DNA of 64,000 nucleotides from Pseudomonas koreensis. GTDB lineage: Bacteria > Pseudomonadota > Gammaproteobacteria > Pseudomonadales > Pseudomonadaceae. The stretch spans positions 5,085,501 through 5,149,500 of the forward strand of contig NZ_JALJWP010000001.1 of assembly GCF_024169245.1 (NCBI RefSeq). Reading direction: 5' to 3'. The notes under the pieces are model-generated. The model was not told the origin of the DNA and did no database searches. It was given only the letters and a program-made list of their open reading frames with translations. The position numbers and the translations under genes are program-made. Shown one piece after another: positions 57,904 through 64,000 of the stretch; positions within the stretch are counted from its first letter, which is position 1, and each line of letters opens with the position of its first letter.

Positions 57904-58230
57904 TCACTCCAGCGCTGAATCGAGTGCCGAGAGCAATTGCGAGGGGGCGACGGGTTGTCCACCGAGCTTGAGTTCACCGCTATCGAGATCAACTCTCAAC
58001 CTCACCGACGCCCGGTCGCCAGGGTACTTGCGCAGCACCAGCTCGATGCCACTGGCGGTCTCGTCGGCGGTACCGAGCAAATCCCACAGACTCTCGCTCA
58101 TATCCAGCAGCACTTTTTGCTGCTGCAGATCGACTAACTGCGGCGCATACAGCCAATGGCTCATGCGCATCTCACGTGGCTCGACGGTGATGACGAGACG
58201 GCCCTCGCAGTGGACATAGATTTCATTCAT
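57904..58230 (-). CDS. Conserved hypothetical protein
   Basis: 108 residues from ATG 58230. MNEIYVHCEGRLVITVEPRE, QLVDLQQQKVLLDMSESLWD and VRLRVDLDSGELKLGGQPV, a small alpha/beta or beta-rich cytoplasmic protein without signal or helix. It begins only 7 bases after the TauE/SafE stop, so both are one operon. Function unknown. Confidence 0.75.
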   Translation of the reverse strand: MNEIYVHCEGRLVITVEPREMRMSHWLYAPQLVDLQQQKVLLDMSESLWDLLGTADETASGIELVLRKYPGDRASVRLRVDLDSGELKLGGQPVAPSQLLSALDSALE

Positions 58231-58237
58231 CGACGGA

Positions 58238-59023
58238 TCAGAACGCCAACTTATAACCAATCAACACCAGCATCGTCGCCAGGCACGGGCGCAGGACTTC
58301 GTCGGAGATGCGGCCGGTCAGGTGGCTGCCGAGCCAGATACCCGGCAGCGAGCCCATCAGCAGGAAGCCGAGCACGCCCCAATCCATATTGCCCATGCTG
58401 GCGTGGCCGAGGCCGGCGACGAGGGTCAGCGGTACGGCGTGGGCGATTTCGGTGCCGACCAGGCGGCGGGTTGGCAGTAGCGGGTAGAGGATGAAGAGCG
58501 CGACGGTGCCCAGTGCGCCGGCGCCGATCGAGGTCAGGGCGACCATGGTGCCGAGGACCAGACCAGTGATTACCGTCATCACGTTGAGCCGCGAACCGCT
58601 CGGGTTGTAGTTGCCGCCGGCGCGTTTGTGGGCGAATTCGAGCAAGCGTTTCTTGAAAAAGATTGCCAGCGCCGTGGCGAAGAGGACGAAGCCGAGCGCC
58701 TGTTTGATGATGGCGTTCATCGCGTCCGGCGCGGTGTGCAGAGTGCTGAGGAACCACAGGGTCATGGCCACGGCCGGCACGCTGCCGAGGGTCAGCCAGC
58801 CGGTGATGGCCCAATCGATGTTCTTGTTTTTCCTGTGAACAAGGACGCCGCTGGATTTGGTGATCGCGGCATACAACAAGTCGGTGCCCACCGCGGTTGC
58901 CGGGTTGATACCGAACCACAGCAGAATCGGCGTCATCAACGAACCACCGCCGACACCGGTCATGCCGACGATAAACCCCACCACCAGCCCGGCAATGACC
59001 AGGCCGAAATTTGCCAATTCCAT
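58238..59023 (-). CDS. TauE/SafE family sulfite/organosulfur exporter
   Basis: 261 residues, about eight helices. Family opening GLVIAGLVVGFIVGMTGVGG then GSLMTPILLWFGINPATAVG; second repeat TGLVLGTMVALTSIGAGALG and PLLPTRRLVGTEIAHAVPLT. Transports sulfite or a related sulfur or carboxylate anion; exact substrate open. Operon with the small gene at 57904. Confidence 0.92.
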   Translation of the reverse strand: MELANFGLVIAGLVVGFIVGMTGVGGGSLMTPILLWFGINPATAVGTDLLYAAITKSSGVLVHRKNKNIDWAITGWLTLGSVPAVAMTLWFLSTLHTAPDAMNAIIKQALGFVLFATALAIFFKKRLLEFAHKRAGGNYNPSGSRLNVMTVITGLVLGTMVALTSIGAGALGTVALFILYPLLPTRRLVGTEIAHAVPLTLVAGLGHASMGNMDWGVLGFLLMGSLPGIWLGSHLTGRISDEVLRPCLATMLVLIGYKLAF

Positions 59024-59140
59024 TCAAACGTCCAGAAAACGACAGGAAAAATCTGGCCCGCAGCATAGCGATTTTTCATATAGCCACATATATCGATGCG
59101 GTCTATCGTTATGCCATATCGGCATTCAGCGAAGCACCCC

Positions 59141-59230
59141 TGTGGGAGCGAGCCTGCTCGCGAAGGCGGTGGGTCAGCAACCGATGATTTGAATGATCCG
59201 GCGCTTTCGCGAGCAGGCTCGCTCCCACAG
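59141..59230. repeat. Paired palindromic repeat (GTGGGAGCGAGCCTGCTCGC arms)
   Basis: TGTGGGAGCGAGCCTGCTCG and its mirror, about 45 bases apart, upstream of the TauE gene and downstream of the lipoprotein gene. Confidence 0.9.
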
Positions 59231-59243
59231 GGGTCTGCAAGGC

Positions 59244-59993
59244 TCACTGCACCGGCAGGAAATTCAAGAACAACAGGCTCTGCGCGTAATTCAAACCAAT
59301 CCTGCGATAGCGCTCATCAAGCATCTGCGTGAGCAGATCGAGGCGCGCGACGACTTTGCTGAATTCGGTGGCGAAGCTGAGGTTGCTGCCCTCCTCCGAG
59401 ATTTCGTTGGAGAACAGCAATGGCTGGCCTTCCTTGTTCTGCCGTTGCGAGAGGATCCACATGGCTTTTTCGATGTTACGCGCGGCGTTGTGCACGAACG
59501 TCGGATTGATCGCGTCGGTCATGTAGAACTCGGTGCGATTGCCGTGGGCGGTAACCAGCATGCTGCCGATCGCATAAATGAACGCGCCGACGCGGTCGCC
59601 GAGGAATTCCGGGCTCATCGCATAGCTCAGCGCTGCCAGGTCTTTACGCCCACCCAGCACGGGCAACGGCTGCTGTTGCTCAACAGCGAGGCGCACTTGC
59701 TTCACCGCAGCATTGACAGTGAGGAAGCCAGATTTGCGCAACTCTTCCGGGTTGCGCAGGTAGAGCTTGCCCATCAATCGATAAAGGCTGTCGAGGTTGT
59801 CGCGCATCGCCAGGGTGGCCATGCGGTCGACGCTGGTCTGCAGGAATTCCTGCGGCTGCCCTTCACGCATCTGATTGAAGAATCCGTTGCCGTTCTGGTG
59901 GCTGCAGCCGCTGAGCAACGGCAAGCACAGGCAGGCCAGCAGCAGGCACGGGCGGCGGATAGCGGCGGTGATCAGGGCAAAAACACTCGGCAT
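59244..59993 (-). CDS. Conserved lipoprotein
   Basis: 249 residues from ATG 59993; a GTG at 60011 is the alternative. Signal with lipobox (PCLLLACLCLPLLSGC). The mature protein is helical: FFNQMREGQPQEFLQTSVDR, LDSLYRLMGKLYLRNPEELR, NRTEFYMTDAINPTFVHNAA. Likely outer- or inner-membrane lipoprotein of unknown role. Monocistronic. Confidence 0.82.
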   Translation of the reverse strand: MPSVFALITAAIRRPCLLLACLCLPLLSGCSHQNGNGFFNQMREGQPQEFLQTSVDRMATLAMRDNLDSLYRLMGKLYLRNPEELRKSGFLTVNAAVKQVRLAVEQQQPLPVLGGRKDLAALSYAMSPEFLGDRVGAFIYAIGSMLVTAHGNRTEFYMTDAINPTFVHNAARNIEKAMWILSQRQNKEGQPLLFSNEISEEGSNLSFATEFSKVVARLDLLTQMLDERYRRIGLNYAQSLLFLNFLPVQ

Positions 59994-60011
59994 GAAATCT
60001 CGGACAGGCAC

Positions 60012-60330
60012 ATTCCTGTGCGGCGGGAGTCACCGCATCCTGGCCATGCATAGAGCCGCCGATTGCGAAAAAGTGCAGTGCCTGGGCGTTTAGCCGACCT
60101 TCGGTGACAGGCGCCCCATCAATTAGTCGGACTTTATATTTGCCAACACCGGCAAATCGGCTATAAATCTTCTCTCTCGACTCAAATAGCATGACTAGTG
60201 ACATGTAGGAGCTGCCGAAGGCTGCGATCTTTTGATCTTGCTCCTAAAAATCACAATCAAGATCAAAAGATCGAGCCTTCGGCAGCTCCTACGGTCAATA
60301 CGAAAACAACAACAAAAAGGAAGGTCAACC
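60012..60330. other. Intergenic region between lipoprotein and epimerase genes
   Basis: About 320 bases with divergent promoters and the palindromic repeat at 60204-60292. AT-rich sequence at 60117-60200 may hold the lipoprotein promoter. No further gene seen. Confidence 0.45.
60204..60292. repeat. Palindromic repeat (GTAGGAGCTGCCGAAGGCTG arms)
   Basis: TGTAGGAGCTGCCGAAGGCT with its mirror and a centre of GATCTTTTGATC/GATCAAAAGATC; one base is missing in the right arm (GATCGAGCC). Lies between the divergent lipoprotein and epimerase genes. Confidence 0.85.
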
Positions 60331-61479
60331 ATGCTTCAATCCCGTCACCTGCTCTCCGGCCTCGGACTGTCCCTGATGATCGCTACCCTTTCCGCCAACG
60401 CGGCGGGCCTGACCGTCGAACACAAAGCCTTCGGCAAAACCAATGACGGCACGCCCGTCGAGCAATACATCCTGCGCAACAGCCACGGCATGCAGGCCAC
60501 CGTCATCACCTACGGCGCGACCCTGCAAGCGCTGAAAGTTGCCGACAAGCACGGCAAGTTCGACGACGTCGTACTGGGCTTCGATGATGTGCAGGGCTAT
60601 CAGAAAGGCACCGCGTACTTCGGCGCGACCATCGGCCGTTTCGGCAATCGCCTGGCCGACGGCGCGTTCGAACTCGATGGCAAACGCTATCAAGTGCCGC
60701 AGAACGACAAGTCCAACGCGCTGCACGGCGGCCCGCAGGGTTTCGACAAGAAAGTCTGGAAGGCCAAGGAAACCAAGGACAAGGATTCGGCTGGCGTAAC
60801 CCTGACCTACCTGTCGGCCGACGGCGAAATGGGCTTTCCGGGCAATCTGACTACCGAAGTCACCTATCGCCTGACCGACAACAACGAGCTGCGCATCGAC
60901 TACAAGGCCAGCACCGACAAGCCGACCGTGCTCAACCTGACCAACCACAGCTACTTCAACCTGGCCGGTGCCGGCAATGGCGACATTCTCAAGCAAGTCG
61001 CCATGATCAACTCCAGCCATTACACGCCGGTCACCGCGAAACTGATCCCTACCGGAGAACTGGCGCCAGTCGCCGGTACGCCGATGGACTTCAGCAAACC
61101 GACGCCGATCGGCACGCATATCAAGGCTGATCATCCGCAACTGAAATTCGCCGAGCCGAAACAGGGTGGCTTCGATTTCAACTGGGCGCTCGACACCAAG
61201 GGCGATATCAGCAAAGTCGCCACTGAAGTCAGCGATCCGCAATCCGGACGTGTCCTGCAACTGTTCACTACCGAGCCGGGCGTGCAGTTCTACACCAGCA
61301 ACTTCCTCGACGGCACGGTCAAGGGCAAGGGCGGCAAGGTCTATCCGCACTGGGGCGCGTTTACGCTGGAGACCCAGCACTACCCGGATTCACCGAACCA
61401 GGCGGACTTCCCGAGCACGCGGCTTGATCCGGGGCAGACTTATGCCCACAGCGTGATCCTGAAATTCTCCGCCAAGTAA
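60331..61479 (+). CDS. Exported aldose 1-epimerase (galactose mutarotase family)
   Basis: 382 residues from ATG 60331, with AAGGAAGG upstream. Signal peptide about 1-25 (LSGLGLSLMIATLSANA), so the enzyme is periplasmic, unlike enterobacterial GalM. Family residues: YFGATIGRFGNRLADGAFEL, ALHGGPQGFDKKVW (catalytic His), LNLTNHSYFNLAGAG (second His) and the C-terminal Glu region GAFTLETQHYPDSPNQADF. Interconverts sugar anomers before uptake. Confidence 0.93.
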   Translation: MLQSRHLLSGLGLSLMIATLSANAAGLTVEHKAFGKTNDGTPVEQYILRNSHGMQATVITYGATLQALKVADKHGKFDDVVLGFDDVQGYQKGTAYFGATIGRFGNRLADGAFELDGKRYQVPQNDKSNALHGGPQGFDKKVWKAKETKDKDSAGVTLTYLSADGEMGFPGNLTTEVTYRLTDNNELRIDYKASTDKPTVLNLTNHSYFNLAGAGNGDILKQVAMINSSHYTPVTAKLIPTGELAPVAGTPMDFSKPTPIGTHIKADHPQLKFAEPKQGGFDFNWALDTKGDISKVATEVSDPQSGRVLQLFTTEPGVQFYTSNFLDGTVKGKGGKVYPHWGAFTLETQHYPDSPNQADFPSTRLDPGQTYAHSVILKFSAK

Positions 61480-61491
61480 GCCTCCACGCAT

Positions 61492-61604
61492 GATCGTTCC
61501 CACGCTCCGCGTGGGAATGCCTCCGGGGACGCTCCGCGTCCCAGTTCCAGAAGGGGACGCGGAGCGTCCCGGGCTGCATTCCCACGCAGGAGCGTGGGAA
61601 CGAT
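61492..61604. repeat. Long palindromic repeat (CGTTCCCACGCTC family)
   Basis: Nested inverted repeats: GATCGTTCCCACGCTCC at the left and GGAGCGTGGGAACGATC at the right end; inside, GGGGACGCTCCGCGTCCC opposite GGGGACGCGGAGCGTCCC. A separate repeat family from the others in the window. Can fold into a long branched hairpin between galM-like and aldo/keto reductase genes. Confidence 0.85.
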
Positions 61605-61679
61605 CAGTCAGCGCGCCGCGGAACGATCTGTCTTCTGCTGCCCACTAAAGATATCGACTCTTTAAGCCAGGAGGTTTGA

Positions 61680-62501
61680 ATGCGTACCCTTGAGTTGGCC
61701 GGCGTGCAGGTCCCTGTGATTGGCCAGGGCACCTGGCGCATGGGCGAAGATCGCTCGGCGCACACCCGTGAAGTGGCGGCGCTGCGCACGGGCATCGAGC
61801 TGGGCATGACCCTCATCGACAGCGCCGAGATGTACGCCGAGGGCGGTGCCGAAACGGTCGTCGGCGAGGCCATTGCCGGTCAACGCGACAAGGTTTTCCT
61901 GGTCAGCAAGGTCTATCCGCACAACGCCAGCCGCCAGGGCATCCCGCAAGCCTGCGAGCGCAGCCTGCGTCGGCTCGGCACCGATTACATCGATCTGTAT
62001 CTGCTGCACTGGCGCGGTCAGTACCCGCTGGAGGAAACCGTCGAAGCCTTCGAACGCCTGCGCGAGGACGGCAAGATCGGCCGTTGGGGCGTGTCCAATT
62101 TCGATGTTGATGATCTCGAAGAACTGTCCAGCTCGGCCTGCGCGACCAATCAAGTGCTGTACAACCTCGAAGAGCGCGGCATCGAATTCGATCTGCTGCC
62201 GTGGTGCCAGCATCAGCGCCTGCCGCTGATGGCTTACTGTCCGATCGGCCAGGGCGGCGCGATGCTTGCCGAGCCGGTGCTGCAAGACATTGCCAGTCGT
62301 CACAACGCCACCCCGGCGCAGGTTTCGCTGGCGTGGATCCTGCGCCAGGATGGCGTGATTGCGATTCCCAAGGCTGTGCGCCCTGAACATCTGCAACTCA
62401 ATGCCGAGGCCGCGCAGCTGCAACTGGACGCCGGGGATCTGGCGGCGCTGGACAAGGTGTTCCCGGCGCCACAACGCAAGCAGCGGCTGGCCATGGTCTG
62501 A
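61680..62501 (+). CDS. Aldo/keto reductase
   Basis: 273 residues. NADPH-dependent TIM barrel: GQGTWRMGEDRSAHTREVAA, catalytic Asp/Tyr in TLIDSAEMYAEGGAE, Lys in VFLVSKVYPHNASRQG, His in DLYLLHWRGQYPLEE, cofactor region VIAIPKAVRPEHLQLN. Substrate not readable; similar proteins reduce small aldehydes and ketoacids. Starts after an AGGAGG site. Confidence 0.92.
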   Translation: MRTLELAGVQVPVIGQGTWRMGEDRSAHTREVAALRTGIELGMTLIDSAEMYAEGGAETVVGEAIAGQRDKVFLVSKVYPHNASRQGIPQACERSLRRLGTDYIDLYLLHWRGQYPLEETVEAFERLREDGKIGRWGVSNFDVDDLEELSSSACATNQVLYNLEERGIEFDLLPWCQHQRLPLMAYCPIGQGGAMLAEPVLQDIASRHNATPAQVSLAWILRQDGVIAIPKAVRPEHLQLNAEAAQLQLDAGDLAALDKVFPAPQRKQRLAMV

Positions 62502-62525
62502 GCCGCCGACTGCGAGGACTTGGCG

Positions 62526-62996
62526 ATGAGAAGCACAGATCTGCACGACCCGTTCGACCTGCAACGTTTTGTCCAGGCACAGGACCCGGTGTTCGAACGG
62601 GTCCAGCGTGAACTTGAAGAGGGCCGCAAGCGCAGCCACTGGATGTGGTTTGTCTTTCCGCAATTCGCCGGGTTGGGCGGCAGCGAAATGGCCCGGCGCT
62701 TTGCCATTGGTTCGGCCGAGGAAGCGCAGGCCTATCTGGCCCACGAACTGCTTGGCGCGCGACTGCGCACCTGCACCCAATTGGTGCTCAACGTGCCGCA
62801 GCGTTCGATTGCAGAGATTTTTGGCCATCCCGATGACCTGAAATTTCATTCTTCGATGACCCTGTTCGCCCAGTTCAGCGCCGAGGACAGCCTGTTCCAT
62901 CAGGCGCTGGACCGTTACTTCCACGGCATTCTCGATGAATGGACGCTGCAGCTGCTCGACTCAAAACAGGCCCAGTTGCCCACCGATCAGGGTTGA
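62526..62996 (+). CDS. DUF1810 family protein
   Basis: 156 residues from ATG 62526. Characteristic DUF1810 text: DPFDLQRFVQAQDPVFERVQ, RSHWMWFVFPQFAGLGGSEM and RLRTCTQLVLNVPQRSIAEI, then DLKFHSSMTLFAQFSAEDSL. Cytoplasmic, unknown function. Follows the aldo/keto reductase by 24 bases (same operon), and its last 36 bases overlap the end of the convergent polB. Confidence 0.93.
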   Translation: MRSTDLHDPFDLQRFVQAQDPVFERVQRELEEGRKRSHWMWFVFPQFAGLGGSEMARRFAIGSAEEAQAYLAHELLGARLRTCTQLVLNVPQRSIAEIFGHPDDLKFHSSMTLFAQFSAEDSLFHQALDRYFHGILDEWTLQLLDSKQAQLPTDQG

Positions 62997-64000
62997 GAAG
63001 TCGTCGTCGACAAACGGCAGAATCGCATCCGCCACCGGTTGCAGCTGGCGGGTGATGTAGTGGTCGTAATCGATGGCGGCGCGGCGTACCTCCAACGGCT
63101 CCGGGCCGGCCAGGGTGATGACGTAGCTGATCCAGCCGCCGTTCTGATACTGCCGGGGCCGACCCTGCTCGGCGTTGTAGTCGTCGGCCAGCCGCGCCGC
63201 ACGGACATGCGGCGGCACGTTGCGTTCATAATCGTCGAGGGTGCGGCGCAGACGCTTGCGATACACCAGCCGATCATCGAACTCTCCGGCGAGGGTCTTG
63301 CGCACGTAGTCGCGCACGTAATCCTGATACGGCTTGCGCTGGAAAATCCGCTCATACAGTTCCTGCTGAAATTGCCGGGCCAGCAGTGACCAGTCGGTGC
63401 GCACGGTTTCCAGGCCCTTGTAGACCATTTCCTCGCTGCCATCGCCACGGGTGACCAGACCGGCATAGCGCTTCTTGCTGCCCTCCTCCGCGCCGCGAAT
63501 CGTCGGCATCAGAAAGCGCTTGTAGTGAATCTCGAACTGCAATTCCAGCGCGCTTTCCAGCCCGTACTCGTCGCGCACATGCGCGCGCCACCAATCGTTG
63601 ACGTGCTTGACCAGCGCATGGCCGATCTGCGCGGCTTCTTCCTGACCGTGCAGGCGGCGCAGCCAGACGAAGGTGGAGTCGGTGTCGCCATAAATCACCG
63701 CGTGGCCCTGTTCCTCGATCAACTGGCGGGTACGCAGCATGATTTCGTGGCCGCGCAAGGTGATCGACGAGGCCAGCCGGGTATCGAAAAAACGGCAGCC
63801 GCTGGAGCCAAGCACGCCGTAGAAGGCGTTCATGATGATTTTCAACGCCTGGGACAGCGGCGCGTTGTGCTCGCGCTTGGCGGTCTCACGCCCTTCGGCC
63901 ACCCGCGCCACGATCGACGGCAGGCAATGCCGGGTGCGCGAAAAACGGGCGCCACGGAAACCCGGCACCGAGTCAGCGTCGTCGGGATGTTGCAGGCCTT
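62961..64000 (-). CDS. polB: DNA polymerase II, C-terminal part (5' end beyond window)
   Basis: About 346 C-terminal residues are present; the frame is open to the window edge, so the gene continues. Family B polymerase: the fingers region KREHNAPLSQALKIIMNAFY and GSSGCRFFDTRLASSITLRG is followed by the palm catalytic motif VIYGDTDSTFVWL with both metal-binding aspartates. Then KKRYAGLVTRGD and the thumb. Pol II replicates past damage and is often LexA-regulated, but the promoter is outside. Its 3' end overlaps the DUF1810 gene by 36 bases. Confidence 0.95.
   Translation of the reverse strand, partial: GLQHPDDADSVPGFRGARFSRTRHCLPSIVARVAEGRETAKREHNAPLSQALKIIMNAFYGVLGSSGCRFFDTRLASSITLRGHEIMLRTRQLIEEQGHAVIYGDTDSTFVWLRRLHGQEEAAQIGHALVKHVNDWWRAHVRDEYGLESALELQFEIHYKRFLMPTIRGAEEGSKKRYAGLVTRGDGSEEMVYKGLETVRTDWSLLARQFQQELYERIFQRKPYQDYVRDYVRKTLAGEFDDRLVYRKRLRRTLDDYERNVPPHVRAARLADDYNAEQGRPRQYQNGGWISYVITLAGPEPLEVRRAAIDYDHYITRQLQPVADAILPFVDDDFSTLIGGQLGLF

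Overview
The window looks like a chromosomal segment of a fluorescent pseudomonad (Pseudomonas fluorescens group). The base composition is GC-rich. The order tig-clpP-clpX-lon-hupB-ppiD beside His/Leu/His/Arg tRNAs and folD is the conserved Pseudomonas arrangement. Most intergenic gaps carry palindromic repeats typical of this group (arms GTGGGAGCGAGCCTGCTCGC and GTAGGAGCTGCCG.AGGCTGC). No prophage, CRISPR array, transposase or plasmid module is visible. The species is inferred from gene content and order, not from a marker gene.

Layout. 0-3 kb: an ECF sigma/anti-sigma pair divergent from a membrane-anchored catalase-like peroxidase and a cytochrome b561; two mirrored ECF-type promoter motifs suggest one regulon. 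3-8.3 kb: a ZapE/AFG1-like ATPase, a leucine-rich-repeat protein kinase, a YebC/PmpR-type protein and a short orphan VgrG. 8.3-11.4 kb: the 2-aminoethylphosphonate pathway (LysR regulator, phnW, phnX). 11.4-18.5 kb: a repeat protein made of PTKPVA and PDG-heptad units beside an AT-rich gap, a second cytochrome b561, a PLP deaminase/desulfhydrase, fadH, a nitrilase-fold protein that seems to have lost its catalytic residues, and an AraC regulator. 18.5-22.7 kb: a 28-residue ORF, a DUF2242 lipoprotein, a LysR/MFS pair and repeat-rich DNA.

22.7-33.2 kb is the protein-quality-control core (ppiD, hupB, lon, clpX, clpP, tig, all on the minus strand), a degenerate tRNA-like gene, four good tRNAs (tRNA-His duplicated with its terminator) and folD. 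33-49 kb is a mixture of housekeeping and accessory genes: pbpG, a family of short acidic disordered proteins, a C39-like lipoprotein, terC, nhaR, transporters including sstT, small conserved proteins, a shikimate-dehydrogenase-like enzyme, and an EamA exporter with its LysR regulator. 49-53 kb is a glucarate unit (FadR-type regulator, MFS permease, gudD) with repeated TTGT-N3-ACAA-like operators. 53-55.4 kb is divergent ampR/ampC, encoding an inducible class C beta-lactamase. 55.4-64 kb holds a DUF6124 two-gene unit behind a highly structured leader with alternative pairings, a DUF4174 protein, a GNAT acetyltransferase, TauE/SafE, a lipoprotein, a periplasmic aldose epimerase, an aldo/keto reductase, DUF1810 and the 3' part of polB, cut by the window end.

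The most unusual signals are the DUF6124 leader (56086-56283), the PDG-heptad protein (11455-12147), the mirrored ECF promoters (1551-1632), the tRNA-Asp-like relic (24641-24716) and the active-site-degenerate nitrilase homologue (16311-17441).
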